Positions 30,408 through 39,326 of a stretch of DNA of 44,889 nt are shown here, one piece after another. Within the stretch, counting starts at the first letter, position 1. Each line of letters starts with the position of its first letter. Under the pieces are notes generated by a model. The model saw only the letters and a list, made by a program, of their open reading frames with translations, was not told where the DNA came from and did no database searches. The stretch is taken from contig CAMOIU010000016.1 of the NCBI GenBank assembly GCA_946616295.1, positions 1 through 44,889 of the forward strand. Reading direction: 5' to 3'. This stretch comes from CAG-791 sp002392385 (lineage in GTDB: Bacteria; Bacillota; Clostridia; Lachnospirales; Lachnospiraceae). The position numbers and the translations under genes were made by a program.

Positions 30408-31709
30408 TTACGGCGTCTCTCCCAGCAGACGGAGGGCGATCTCCATACCGCCGTACAGATTCTCTTTCTCCATGAAGTAGTCCGCGTTCGGATCCCTGGA
30501 AACCACCGGTATGTAGGGCATGATGGGACCCTGTACCACCGGCACGTAGAAGACTCCTTTGGCCCGGAGGGCGTTGATATAGCTGTATTTGACCCAGTTG
30601 CGGCCGAAGGTCTCCACCAGGGCGGTCCCCTCGCGCATGAAGAGGGACGTGGCGGAGTTGGCGCCGTGGGGCGACAGGATCAGGTCCGCGTTATAGAAAT
30701 ACTTCATCTGCTCCCGCACGGGCAGGGTGTCGGGATCGATGACCGTAAGCCCGTACCTCCGGACAGCCGTGTCCCCGTTCAGGAGCTTGCGCGTCCCGCT
30801 CCTCTTCACGTAGAGGCGGGCCGGATACCTGTCCGGCTCCCGCTCCCATCCCGCCGTCATGCGTTCTGCCATCCGCCTGAGGACGGGGGCCGATCTGTGC
30901 TTGTCATTTTTCAGGAGCTTGGGATAATAGACTCTCTCAAAGCGGTAAACACTGCCCCGCTTGAAGTCGCGGACAGTCCGGATCCGCTCGTCCCCGATCC
31001 CGTAGAGATGCATGATCTCCCGGCAGTAGGGGCGGTCGCTGATCACATAGGTGCCGGTAAAGCCCGCCTCCTCCAGCAGCTGCACGAGGTCCATGCTCTC
31101 ACAGAGGAAATGGGAATAATTGAAGGCCCACAGTCTGGCCAGGACGCACCAGTCGCCCGCCAGCGGAATGGGCTGCAGGAGCGGGGAACCGAAGCGGACA
31201 GGGAAGTCGTACTGGTGGGTGAAGTTGTCCCGCACGGCATAGGTATCCCAATGCTCCCTGAGGGCTCTGCCCTCCTCGTCGAAGAGGTACATGATCCCGT
31301 TGGAGGGGGTATAGGAGACCGTCCCCAGAAGGCCGGGGAAGACATAGAGCGCATAGCCCTCCTGCCGGATGGGGCGCAGCCGGCTCTCCGTCCTGACCAG
31401 GTCGGCCGCCGGGTGATAATCCTCCTCCCGGCCCAGCTCGAAGACCGGGATCCCCCAGGCGTCCAGGGCGTCCCGCATCTCCCGGTACTGCCGTTCCAGA
31501 TTCACGGCGATCATGACGGCCTCGAAGAGGCCCTTCTCATAGTCCCCGCGGATCTCGTCCGGATCGCGCAGGCGGGCGTCCTGGTCCCGCAGTTCTCCGG
31601 CCCGGCGGTCATAGATGCCTGTGATCCGCAGATCATCCCAGTATTTCTCTACAGCACTGACCATCTGCCGGCCGTAATTTCCGTATCCCCAGACAGCAAT
31701 ATCTTTCAT
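30408..31709 (-). CDS. GT61 (DUF563)-like glycosyltransferase with N-terminal Rossmann module
   Basis: A 433-residue protein. Residues 1-95 form a small nucleotide-binding-like module (IAVWGYGNYGRQM). Residues 160-420 match the DUF563/GT61 group: FNYSHFLCESMD, ARLYVKRSGTRKLLN, and LSPHGANSATSLFM followed by GTALVE. GT61 enzymes transfer xylose, GlcNAc or other sugars in plants, animals and bacteria. With a UDP-xylose-type gene in the operon, xylosyl transfer is an attractive guess. No signal peptide; probably cytoplasmic or peripheral. It starts 12 bases after the HAD gene. Confidence 0.8.
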   Translation of the reverse strand: MKDIAVWGYGNYGRQMVSAVEKYWDDLRITGIYDRRAGELRDQDARLRDPDEIRGDYEKGLFEAVMIAVNLERQYREMRDALDAWGIPVFELGREEDYHPAADLVRTESRLRPIRQEGYALYVFPGLLGTVSYTPSNGIMYLFDEEGRALREHWDTYAVRDNFTHQYDFPVRFGSPLLQPIPLAGDWCVLARLWAFNYSHFLCESMDLVQLLEEAGFTGTYVISDRPYCREIMHLYGIGDERIRTVRDFKRGSVYRFERVYYPKLLKNDKHRSAPVLRRMAERMTAGWEREPDRYPARLYVKRSGTRKLLNGDTAVRRYGLTVIDPDTLPVREQMKYFYNADLILSPHGANSATSLFMREGTALVETFGRNWVKYSYINALRAKGVFYVPVVQGPIMPYIPVVSRDPNADYFMEKENLYGGMEIALRLLGETP

Positions 31710-31721
31710 TCCCTGTGTTCC

Positions 31722-34256
31722 TTATTCCCTGTGTTCCTTCCAGGCCTTGGAGGCCACGGACGTCTGCGCCCAGTCGTCGTAGGCCTCTGTCTGTATATAG
31801 TGATAGCCGTCCGCCGCGAACATCTCCTCCGGCACCCGGGGGTCGATGACCTCTCCCCATACATAAAAGATGTCAAAAAAGTCCTTCGCGCAGCGCAGCG
31901 CCGTCTTCTGGAGCAGATCCAGGCGGCGGAGCTCCGCCGGCGTGCGCACTTCCCCGAGGAAGCGGACATGCCCGTCCGCCGTCATGGTGTCCTGGGCCGG
32001 TTCCGGGGAGATATAGGCACACTCCAGCTCGATGAAATTCTGCATCAGCGTGTCTCTCTCCGTCTCCAGGTAATCCGTGATCGTATAGCTCACCCGGTCG
32101 TCCGGATTGTGGTTGCCGTAGTAGAAGCCGTACAGCTTAAAGGGCAGGAATCTCTCCAGATAGGTCTGGGTCGTCCCCGTGGCGATGAAATCCACCGCCG
32201 CGTAGGTCCCGCCTTCCCGCATGCCGCACTGCTCCGAAAAGCGCAGAAAGCCCTCCCGGGCATCGCGCGCCGTCCTGCTGATCAGAGGCATGTGCCTGCG
32301 GATGTAGTCGGCCGCCTCCTCTCCCTCTCTCTCCGGCAGGAGGTCCTCCTCCTGCAGGTCATAGAAATGGGTCAGGATCTGGCGGGCGTCGAGACCGAAG
32401 CCCCGGCCCGTGTCCACGGCCCTTTGGATCCCCTTGTCATCGTCCGCGGCGGTCAGGAAGGAGGCGTGCCGGTTGGCATAGTAGTAGATGCCCCGGGGCA
32501 GTCTGTACCTCTCCTCCAGATGGCGGTAGAGCATGAGGGGCAGATAGCCGTCCCTGGCCAGGAAGAGCACGCCGTCATAGCCGCCCTCTCCGATCCTCTC
32601 CAGCATCCAGGTCATGTGGCCGACGGTCAGGGGACCGACGCAGCCGGCCGCGAACCTGCGCACTCTCTCCTCCTCCGGGAGTCTGCGCAGATTGGGATCC
32701 TGAAAGGGATCCCGGAAGAGCTCCGCCAGGGTCATGCCCACCAGGCACCGCTCCATGAGGGTCGAGGCGGCCCGGATGCTGTCCCCCCAGCCCGCCGACA
32801 CGGCCATGGCGCGGGGGGCCGGCAGATGCACGAAGTCCATGCCCTCCCGGACACAGGCCCCGTCCGCCTCCCTGTCGTCCCCGATGTGGAGGATCCGGGC
32901 CTTATCCCGGCCGGGACGCCGGAGCTCACGGAAGAGGCCCTCCTTTTTGCCCCTGCCGCAGTCGCAGGAGACCAGGAGTCTGCTGTAGCCGGTGATACCG
33001 GCTCTCCTGAGCAGATCCTCGATAATGGGAGCGGGCAGGTACATATCGCTGGTCAGCACCACCTCCCTGCCCTCCCCCAGGGCATAGTCCAGCAGGTCCA
33101 CGACCTCCCTGCGGGGCAGGATCACGGACTTCTCCGTCTCCAGCTCCAGGGCCATCAGCCGGTCAGTCACGGTCCTGTCCCAGCCGGTCATCCCGCGGAG
33201 CCGTTCATAAATATCCCGGATATTGCCTCCGCCCTCCTGCTCCTCCGCCCTGACCCGGAGCCGGGCGTAATCCTCAGCGGCCAGTCCCTCCGCCGCGGCC
33301 CTCTGCTCTGTCAGCAGGAAGACGTCCCGCGGGTAGAGGGTCCTGCGGATCAGCAGGGTGTCAAAAACGTCAAAGGAGACCACATCCGCCTCCCGGATCT
33401 GTCTCCGGATCCTCTCCGGCCTGTCCGCGTCGTAGGGAAGCTCCTCCCTGGCGGCCGGGACCGGCATGCGGGAGGCATAGTCGATGCTCCGGAAGTGGTA
33501 GGTGTCGATCCCGTAACAGCGGGGCAGCAGGCATTCATTGACCAGTCCGTTGCCGATATAGAGGATCCGGCTGTCCGGATGGGCCTCCCGGAGGGCCCGG
33601 AAGGACAGGTCCTCCCCCTGCCGGCGGATCAGGTGCCTTTCCAGGTCTTCAAAGAGGGGCGGCTGCGACAGGGCTCTCAGCTGCCGCTCCTCCGGCTCCG
33701 ACCTGCGCAGGCTCAGCCGGACGTCCTTTCCGTTGGCATCCAGCCAGAGGGCCAGACTCCGCATGGAATATCTCTGGGCCAGCTCCCCCGTGTAATAGCG
33801 CTCGAACAGGAAGACATCCATGGCCTCGAAGGCCACGATGTCATAAGACCGGCACAGCTGCTTCCAGCCGCTGGTCCCCAGGGCACGGCAGTTCTCGATC
33901 TGCCGGTGGCTCTCGCACTCATCCACGCCGTACATGTTGAAGATGCGGATCCCTCTGGTCTCACAGATGCCGTGGATGGCCTGGTAGACGGCCTCCGCGT
34001 ATTTCACTCTCTCTGTCAGAATGATCAGGTCGGCCTCAAGGTCCGGCAGATCCTCCTCCGCCAGGACCGGGAGGCCCATAAAGCCAGGCCCCTCCAGGGG
34101 ATCCCGGCTCATGATCCCGGCAAAATGAAAGGTCCCCTCATATCTCCCGATGATCCCCCGGGCATATTCCCGGGAACCGTGCAGGAGGATCCGGCGGCCC
34201 TTAAAGGCCGCGAATTTCTCCTCAAATCCCTTCAGTACATACTCAAGCTCTGTCAT
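31722..34256 (-). CDS. Large HAD-family protein with degenerate and intact HAD domains
   Basis: An 844-residue protein of a type found in polysaccharide clusters. Residues 1-130: Rossmann-like module (ILLHGSREYARGI). Residues 138-255: degenerate HAD-like unit with VAFEAMDVFLFERYY and ILYIGNGLVNECLLPRCYGI. Residues 292-500: canonical HAD with SFDVFDTLLIRR (catalytic Asp pair), TSDMYLPA and ILHIGDDREADG. Residues 500-844: uncharacterised region with LFLARDGYLPLMLYRHLE, also seen in related proteins. The HAD part could dephosphorylate a sugar or alcohol phosphate. The ATG at 34254-34256 fits the module start; a longer frame adds 27 residues antisense to nothing recognisable. It overlaps the preceding glycosyltransferase by 14 bases. 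A 16-base duplication lies at its 3' end. Confidence 0.72.
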   Translation of the reverse strand: MTELEYVLKGFEEKFAAFKGRRILLHGSREYARGIIGRYEGTFHFAGIMSRDPLEGPGFMGLPVLAEEDLPDLEADLIILTERVKYAEAVYQAIHGICETRGIRIFNMYGVDECESHRQIENCRALGTSGWKQLCRSYDIVAFEAMDVFLFERYYTGELAQRYSMRSLALWLDANGKDVRLSLRRSEPEERQLRALSQPPLFEDLERHLIRRQGEDLSFRALREAHPDSRILYIGNGLVNECLLPRCYGIDTYHFRSIDYASRMPVPAAREELPYDADRPERIRRQIREADVVSFDVFDTLLIRRTLYPRDVFLLTEQRAAAEGLAAEDYARLRVRAEEQEGGGNIRDIYERLRGMTGWDRTVTDRLMALELETEKSVILPRREVVDLLDYALGEGREVVLTSDMYLPAPIIEDLLRRAGITGYSRLLVSCDCGRGKKEGLFRELRRPGRDKARILHIGDDREADGACVREGMDFVHLPAPRAMAVSAGWGDSIRAASTLMERCLVGMTLAELFRDPFQDPNLRRLPEEERVRRFAAGCVGPLTVGHMTWMLERIGEGGYDGVLFLARDGYLPLMLYRHLEERYRLPRGIYYYANRHASFLTAADDDKGIQRAVDTGRGFGLDARQILTHFYDLQEEDLLPEREGEEAADYIRRHMPLISRTARDAREGFLRFSEQCGMREGGTYAAVDFIATGTTQTYLERFLPFKLYGFYYGNHNPDDRVSYTITDYLETERDTLMQNFIELECAYISPEPAQDTMTADGHVRFLGEVRTPAELRRLDLLQKTALRCAKDFFDIFYVWGEVIDPRVPEEMFAADGYHYIQTEAYDDWAQTSVASKAWKEHRE

Positions 34257-35568
34257 TTCCGCCAAAAGGTCCTTCCATGCGATTGGCCGCGTAGGTGTAG
34301 TAGGTCCAGCCCCTCTCCTCCAGGAGACGGGCCACATCCCCGTGCCGCTCTCTGGCCATGGCGATCACGACGCAGGTGTCCGGCAGTGTCTCCGCCTCCG
34401 CGAAGGCATGCACGGGACGGCCGTAAAGCTCCGGCGGATTGCCCGCCGCATCGCTCACCAAGAAATCGATCACCCGCCAGCCCAGCCTGCTCAGCCTCCA
34501 GAAGACGGAACGGGCGATCTTGCCGGCCCCGTAGATCCGGACATGGCCGAAGGGCGGAAGGCCCGCGAAGACCTCCCTGTCCGATTCCTGCCGGAAGATA
34601 TAGAACCGCCGCAGACTGGCGTAGAGCTCATAGCGGTCGCTGTCCCGGTCCTCCTCCTCCCGCCGGCGCAGGGCCTCATACTGGCGGAAGGCTTCTTCAT
34701 ATTCCGTGCCGGCGAACCACCCCTCCAGGGCATCCCTGTCCCGGAGCTTGTTGTAGAGCCAGAAGCACCACTCAAAGACCTGCATCTGGTTCTCATAGCA
34801 GGCCGGGTCGCAGATATCCTGCTCCCGCAGGAAGGCCCGGATCCTGCAGTAGCTGACAAAATAGCCGTAGAAATTCCTGGCCGCCGCCGGGGTGGTCATG
34901 ACGGACCCGCTGCGGATCCGCCGGTCGAAGAGCTTCATGGGCAGATAGCGCACCCTCTCCGCCGACAGGATGGCCCGGAAGGAGAAGTCCTCGTCCTCGT
35001 GGACAGGGATCTCGGGAAACAGCAGACCCTTGTCCCAGAGGAAATCTCTCCGCCAGAACTGGCGCTGCACATAGACGTACCATTCCTTCTGCGCCCAGAA
35101 GGCCCGGTAGAGGGTCAGCCCGTCCACCGGTCCGTCAGGATAGGTACCCTTACGCAGGCCGTTGTCCCGCCCGATGTCCGGCCCCTGATAGTCCGCCTCG
35201 TAGAGGGCCTCGGAATCGAAGAAGATGCCGTCCAGGTTTTCCCTCTCCGCAGTCTTCCAGAGGGCCTCCAGGGCCCCCGGCCGGACCCGGTCGTCCGCGT
35301 CCAGGAAGTAGACGTAGCGTCCCCGCGCCTGGGGCAGGGCCGCGTTGCGGGCATGTCCCTGCCGGCCGTTGACGGCCAGGTGGATGACCCGGACCCGGCT
35401 GTCCCGGGCCGCGCAGGCGTCCAGGATCTCCCCGCACCTGTCCGGCGAGGCGTCATCGACAGCGATGACTTCGATCTCCCGCAGACTCTGTCCCAGCACA
35501 CTGTCCAGACAGTCGGGCAGATACTGCTCCACCCCGTAGACGGGAATGATGACCGATACCTTGACCAT
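34243..35568 (-). CDS. Family 2 glycosyltransferase with C-terminal Rossmann module
   Basis: A 441-residue GT-A glycosyltransferase. The N-terminal domain begins VKVSVIIPVYGVEQYLPDC and has VDDASPDR, YFLDADDR (the DxD-type metal motif) and the acceptor-side HEDEDF. The C-terminal ~100 residues hold VRIYGAGKIARSVFWRL, a nucleotide-binding-like module shared with the next gene. The ATG at 35566-35568 follows GAGGAG; upstream in-frame codons were rejected. It lies 13 bases after its paralogue. It should extend a cytosolic lipid-linked glycan from a nucleotide-sugar donor of unknown type. Confidence 0.9.
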   Translation of the reverse strand: MVKVSVIIPVYGVEQYLPDCLDSVLGQSLREIEVIAVDDASPDRCGEILDACAARDSRVRVIHLAVNGRQGHARNAALPQARGRYVYFLDADDRVRPGALEALWKTAERENLDGIFFDSEALYEADYQGPDIGRDNGLRKGTYPDGPVDGLTLYRAFWAQKEWYVYVQRQFWRRDFLWDKGLLFPEIPVHEDEDFSFRAILSAERVRYLPMKLFDRRIRSGSVMTTPAAARNFYGYFVSYCRIRAFLREQDICDPACYENQMQVFEWCFWLYNKLRDRDALEGWFAGTEYEEAFRQYEALRRREEEDRDSDRYELYASLRRFYIFRQESDREVFAGLPPFGHVRIYGAGKIARSVFWRLSRLGWRVIDFLVSDAAGNPPELYGRPVHAFAEAETLPDTCVVIAMARERHGDVARLLEERGWTYYTYAANRMEGPFGGNDRA

Positions 35569-35581
35569 GTGTGCTCCTCGC

Positions 35582-36814
35582 TCAGTACTTGTTGAAAGAC
35601 AGGCAGTGCCAGCCGTCGGCCTCCAGAGACGGCTCCACCTCATCGATGAAGCCTTTGGTCATGGCCAGGAGGATCACCGTCCTGTCCTTGTCCGCCTGCA
35701 GGTCGGCCATGGCCCTGACCCTGTGGCCCAGGACCGTGGGCGGGTTCTTGCCCGTATCGGAGACCAGGATCCCGTCGATGGAGAATCCGTAGGCCGACAG
35801 GGCCCGGATAGCCCGCTGACCCAGGACCCCCGCCCCGTAGATGTAGATCGAGGGGTACTTCCTGAGTTCATCGATCAGCTCGCCCCGCATGGTGTCCAGA
35901 TACTCCCTGACCGTCCGCATGCGGTCATAGAAATGGAAGATGGGGAGCTCATCCGGCCGGAACCACTCCGACAGGTCGCACTTGTCCTTGAGCTCGGCAT
36001 AGTAGCGCTCATAGACCTGGAACATACGGAACATGTTCCTGTCTGCCCCGAAATTATGGATCCCGTGCCTGCGCACGAACTCGTCCATTTTGACAAAGTT
36101 CATGAAGTAGCCGTGGAAGTTCTTGGCGGTGGGCGGTGTGGTCATCACCGAGGCCTCGCGATAGCGGCGGATGAAGTAGTCCTTGGGGATATAGCGCACC
36201 CGGTCCGCCAGGAGCAGGCCCTCGAAGGGCAGCAGCTCGTCCTCATGCTCCACGCCGTCCGGGAAACGGATGTCGTTCTCTCTCAGAAAGCCCAGGTTCC
36301 AGAACTCTCTCTGCACATAGCAGGTCCACTCATTCTGACGGACAAAAAGGTCGAAAAGCTCCTGCCCGGGAATGACCGCGTCCGGGTATTCCCCGTTCCT
36401 GCGGGAGGGGTAGGAGGAGTACCGCCTGCGGAGCTCCTCGCTGTCATAGATCACCTGGGAGTCGAAGAAGATCCCCTGCAGGCAGTCTCTCTCCGCCAGG
36501 GTGTAGAGCTCCTCCAGAGCCTCCGGCGTGATCATGTCGTCCGAATCCAGGAAATAGATATATTGGCCCGCGGCGGCGTCCATGCCCCGGTTGCGGCCGT
36601 AGCCCTGCCGCATATTCTTCTTGAGGTGAATCACCCTGACGCGGCTGTCCCGCTCCGCGTAATCGTCCAGGATCTCCCCGCACCTGTCCGGCGAGGCGTC
36701 GTCGATACAGATCACTTCGATCTCCCGCAGGGTCTGGCCCAGCACGCTGTCCAGACAGGCCGGAAGATATTTTTCCACGTTATAGACCGGGATGACCACG
36801 GATACTTTGATCAT
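35582..36814 (-). CDS. Family 2 glycosyltransferase with C-terminal Rossmann module
   Basis: A 410-residue paralogue of the preceding enzyme. The first 60 residues are nearly identical to it (PACLDSVLGQTLREIEVI, IDDASPDRCGEILDD). It has YFLDSDDM as metal motif and VEHEDELLPFEG as catalytic-side motif. The C-terminal ~90 residues contain IYIYGAGVLGQRAIRAL. GCAGGAGG precedes the ATG. The shared architecture points to gene duplication within the operon, followed by divergence of the middle and probably of acceptor or donor choice. Confidence 0.9.
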   Translation of the reverse strand: MIKVSVVIPVYNVEKYLPACLDSVLGQTLREIEVICIDDASPDRCGEILDDYAERDSRVRVIHLKKNMRQGYGRNRGMDAAAGQYIYFLDSDDMITPEALEELYTLAERDCLQGIFFDSQVIYDSEELRRRYSSYPSRRNGEYPDAVIPGQELFDLFVRQNEWTCYVQREFWNLGFLRENDIRFPDGVEHEDELLPFEGLLLADRVRYIPKDYFIRRYREASVMTTPPTAKNFHGYFMNFVKMDEFVRRHGIHNFGADRNMFRMFQVYERYYAELKDKCDLSEWFRPDELPIFHFYDRMRTVREYLDTMRGELIDELRKYPSIYIYGAGVLGQRAIRALSAYGFSIDGILVSDTGKNPPTVLGHRVRAMADLQADKDRTVILLAMTKGFIDEVEPSLEADGWHCLSFNKY

Positions 36815-38472
36815 AGCTGACCTCCTGCCTTGATCTTGTCTGTCAGAGCAAGGAGCTGTGCCGCCGCCTTCCGGTTGAACAGCTCGTTCAGATGGGAAGG
36901 GACCGCCCCGTACTCGTATTTTCTGTCTGTAAAATATAAGGGATCGTCACTGGGCCGCAGGACCAGAGCCTCAGGCCAGAGGTCCTCCAGCACCCTGTAG
37001 AAGTCCCGGAGGACGGCATTGGTCTCCCGGATGGCTTCCCTCTCCGGATAGGCTTCCCGGCTCTCCAGGTCTCCCACCCTCTCGCTCAGGAGGCTCTCCA
37101 CGATGACCGGCCGCAGCCGCGGCGCTCTCTCCCGGATCCTCCGCACGAAGGTCTCCGCGCTCCTGGTCCACACGGCCCGCCAGGCCTGACTGCCGCAGGC
37201 AAGGCGCTCTCCGGCCGGCTCCTCCTGATCTCCCGCGAGGATCCTGCCCTCCCGGGCGTCGCTGGCGGTCAGGTACCGCGTCCCGATCCGGAGGAGGTCG
37301 AAACGTTCCTCCATGAGATCCATGAAGAGCCATTCCGGCCGGGCATCCTCCAGGACCCGCCAGAAGCTCTGCTGCCGCTCCCGCTCCAGCATCTCCTGCC
37401 GGTAGCGGTTCCGGTGCCGGACGGCCGGCAGGACCGTGTCCTCTCCCCCGCAGACCGCCGCGATGCTGGAGAAGTTGAACCGGCAGGACGGATCGTGCAG
37501 CCAGTCCATATGGGTCAGGACGCGGTTGAGATTATAGCCGCCCCAGGTGATATAAGGCTCATTGTGCCCCTGGGGAAAAGCCTCCCCCAGATAGTCCCTG
37601 CAGTTTCTGACCAGGGTCCGGAAGTCCTCCTCCCGCCGCCTGTGGAACTGCATGGCCAGAATGTCATTCAGGCGATATTTGACCACGCCCTCCAGGGTAT
37701 CCTTATAGGTCTCATAGAGCCCGCAGCGGCGGAACTCACTGACCAGATAGGCCATGGCGTCGATGCCCAGACGGTCATCCGGCCGGCCCTCCCTGTCCGC
37801 GTAGCCGGTCTCGATCAGGGAATTCTCCCGGAAGCGCCGGTAGTAGTAGAGGGCCTCGGGGATGCTCTCCACGCGGCCGCTCAGGGCGATCACCAGGGCG
37901 TAGACGGCCGGCGATTCAAAGGAACAGGAGGGCATCCGGATCTGCCACCGCTCCCAGAGACTGCGGCGGGACATGGATTTATAGGTGGCCGTCGGCCCGT
38001 ACTTCATGTGCTCCCGCAGGGTGTAGGCCTGTCCCATGCAGCTGCCGCAGCTCCGGTAGATCTTCCGGCCCGTGCGGTTGTCATAGCGCCACAGGTCACA
38101 CTCGGCATAGTCCGCCCCGGTCTCCTCCAGGCGGCTGTGGAGCTTGTCCAGATAGGTGGGATCCAGCCAGTCGTCCGGGTCCACGAAGGCGATATAGCGG
38201 CCGCGGGCCAGGGAGACGCCCAGATTCCTGGCGGAGGCGACGCCCCCGTTCTCCCGGTCGGTGACGCGGACACGGCTGTCCCGGGCGGCCCAGCTTCTGC
38301 ACCTGGCCGGCGAGTCGTCCGTGGAGCCGTCATTGATCAGGAGGATCTCCATGTCCTGAAAGGTCTGGGCCATCAGGCTCTCCATGCAGACATCCAGATA
38401 AGCGCCCACATTGTAGACCGGCATGATCACGCTGACCTCCGGTCCCCTATTCTTCTGTCTGTCTGTGTTCAT
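36811..38472 (-). CDS. Family 2 glycosyltransferase with DUF6270-like C-terminal domain
   Basis: A 553-residue protein. Residues 1-240: GT2 domain with VSVIMPVYNVGAYLDVCM, INDGSTDDS, ENGGVASARNLG and FVDPDDWL. The C-terminal half (about 310-545) has LFMDLMEERFDLLRIG and YLTASDA, then RPVIVES, similar to DUF6270 proteins of polysaccharide clusters with an SGNH-like fold. The usual N-terminal GSC motif of that domain is not obvious. The combination suggests a glycosyltransferase joined to a possible acyl- or esterase-like unit. Its start overlaps the preceding gene by four bases and its end overlaps the next by four bases. Confidence 0.82.
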   Translation of the reverse strand: MNTDRQKNRGPEVSVIMPVYNVGAYLDVCMESLMAQTFQDMEILLINDGSTDDSPARCRSWAARDSRVRVTDRENGGVASARNLGVSLARGRYIAFVDPDDWLDPTYLDKLHSRLEETGADYAECDLWRYDNRTGRKIYRSCGSCMGQAYTLREHMKYGPTATYKSMSRRSLWERWQIRMPSCSFESPAVYALVIALSGRVESIPEALYYYRRFRENSLIETGYADREGRPDDRLGIDAMAYLVSEFRRCGLYETYKDTLEGVVKYRLNDILAMQFHRRREEDFRTLVRNCRDYLGEAFPQGHNEPYITWGGYNLNRVLTHMDWLHDPSCRFNFSSIAAVCGGEDTVLPAVRHRNRYRQEMLERERQQSFWRVLEDARPEWLFMDLMEERFDLLRIGTRYLTASDAREGRILAGDQEEPAGERLACGSQAWRAVWTRSAETFVRRIRERAPRLRPVIVESLLSERVGDLESREAYPEREAIRETNAVLRDFYRVLEDLWPEALVLRPSDDPLYFTDRKYEYGAVPSHLNELFNRKAAAQLLALTDKIKAGGQL

Positions 38473-39326
38473 ACCCGGTCGCCCGTTTCCTTCTGAATCA
38501 TCTCCCGCTGTGCCTGCCGCAGAAAGGCCACTTCCTCCTGTGTGAAGCCTCTGTCCAGAAGATAGGAGACCGGCAGGCGGTTCCTGTCTCCCAGAAGCTG
38601 GTCATAGATCTCCGAAGCCGGATAGGTGACCGTGGTGATCTCCCCCATCCCCAGACAGGCGGCGCAGGCCAGCCTGTGGAGGCCGTCGATGATCCGGTCC
38701 CGGCTGTCGATAAGGACCGCATGCTCAGCCTTCCAGCCTTGTTCCTTCATGCTGACGGCCAGGTCCCCCAGGGCCAGCAGCCGGCTTTGCGCCGCGGCCG
38801 GGCTGCTGTGAAGGGCCATGGCCCGCCTGTAAAGGTCCGCGGACAGGGTGTCCTCGTCTCCTCCCCCCAGGATATCTCTCACCGCCGCGTACCGCAGGGC
38901 CAGCCACAGGTCATCCGGCCCCTGGGCCGCCAGCAGGTCCCGGACAGACCGCGTCTGTCCCGTCGCCAGGGCCTCCCCGTAGCAGAGCTCCGTCAGACAG
39001 GGATAGATCGTCAGGATCCATGCTCCCTTGCGCCGCAGGTCCGGCACCACCTCCCTGGCCACCGCGTCGTGGACGGCCAGGAGGACCGGTTCCTCCGGCG
39101 GGATCACTGTCTCAGCAAGGGCCGTCACCGGCAGGCCGTGCCGGCGGGTCCCCTCTGCACACCGGGACACCACAAATCCCCGCACGCCGGCCGTCAGGCC
39201 GTGGGCGGCCAGTCCGTACCACAGCTGGTCCGATACGAAACCGATCCCGAAGATCCGGCAGGTCCTGCTCTCCAGGAGCCGGACCAGGTCCCGGGCACGG
39301 GTCACTGTCTCCCTTTCAGTTCTCAT
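38469..39326 (-). CDS. Rossmann-like/ParB-like protein of unknown function
   Basis: A 285-residue protein with no recognised enzyme family. Residues 18-110 form a Rossmann-like module (CRIFGIGFVSDQLWYGL, then PVLLAVHDAVAREVVPDL). Residues 170-235 contain AVLIDSRDRIIDGLHRLACA, the pattern of ParB/Srx-fold domains (hD..G.ihDGxHRl). Some members of that fold are nucleotide-hydrolysing or kinase enzymes rather than DNA-binding. The Rossmann module recurs in four other proteins of the operon. The gene overlaps the LicD gene upstream by 11 bases and the next gene by four, so it is firmly part of the operon. A small-molecule role such as sugar or polyol phosphorylation is possible but unproven. Confidence 0.6.
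   Translation of the reverse strand: MRTERETVTRARDLVRLLESRTCRIFGIGFVSDQLWYGLAAHGLTAGVRGFVVSRCAEGTRRHGLPVTALAETVIPPEEPVLLAVHDAVAREVVPDLRRKGAWILTIYPCLTELCYGEALATGQTRSVRDLLAAQGPDDLWLALRYAAVRDILGGGDEDTLSADLYRRAMALHSSPAAAQSRLLALGDLAVSMKEQGWKAEHAVLIDSRDRIIDGLHRLACAACLGMGEITTVTYPASEIYDQLLGDRNRLPVSYLLDRGFTQEEVAFLRQAQREMIQKETGDRV

Noticed and set aside
28413..34856. Plus-strand open frame of more than 2000 codons
   Set aside because: It lies opposite four well-supported minus-strand genes. The high GC content at codon positions keeps stops rare in this antisense frame. The sequence is low in domain content and has no ribosome site.
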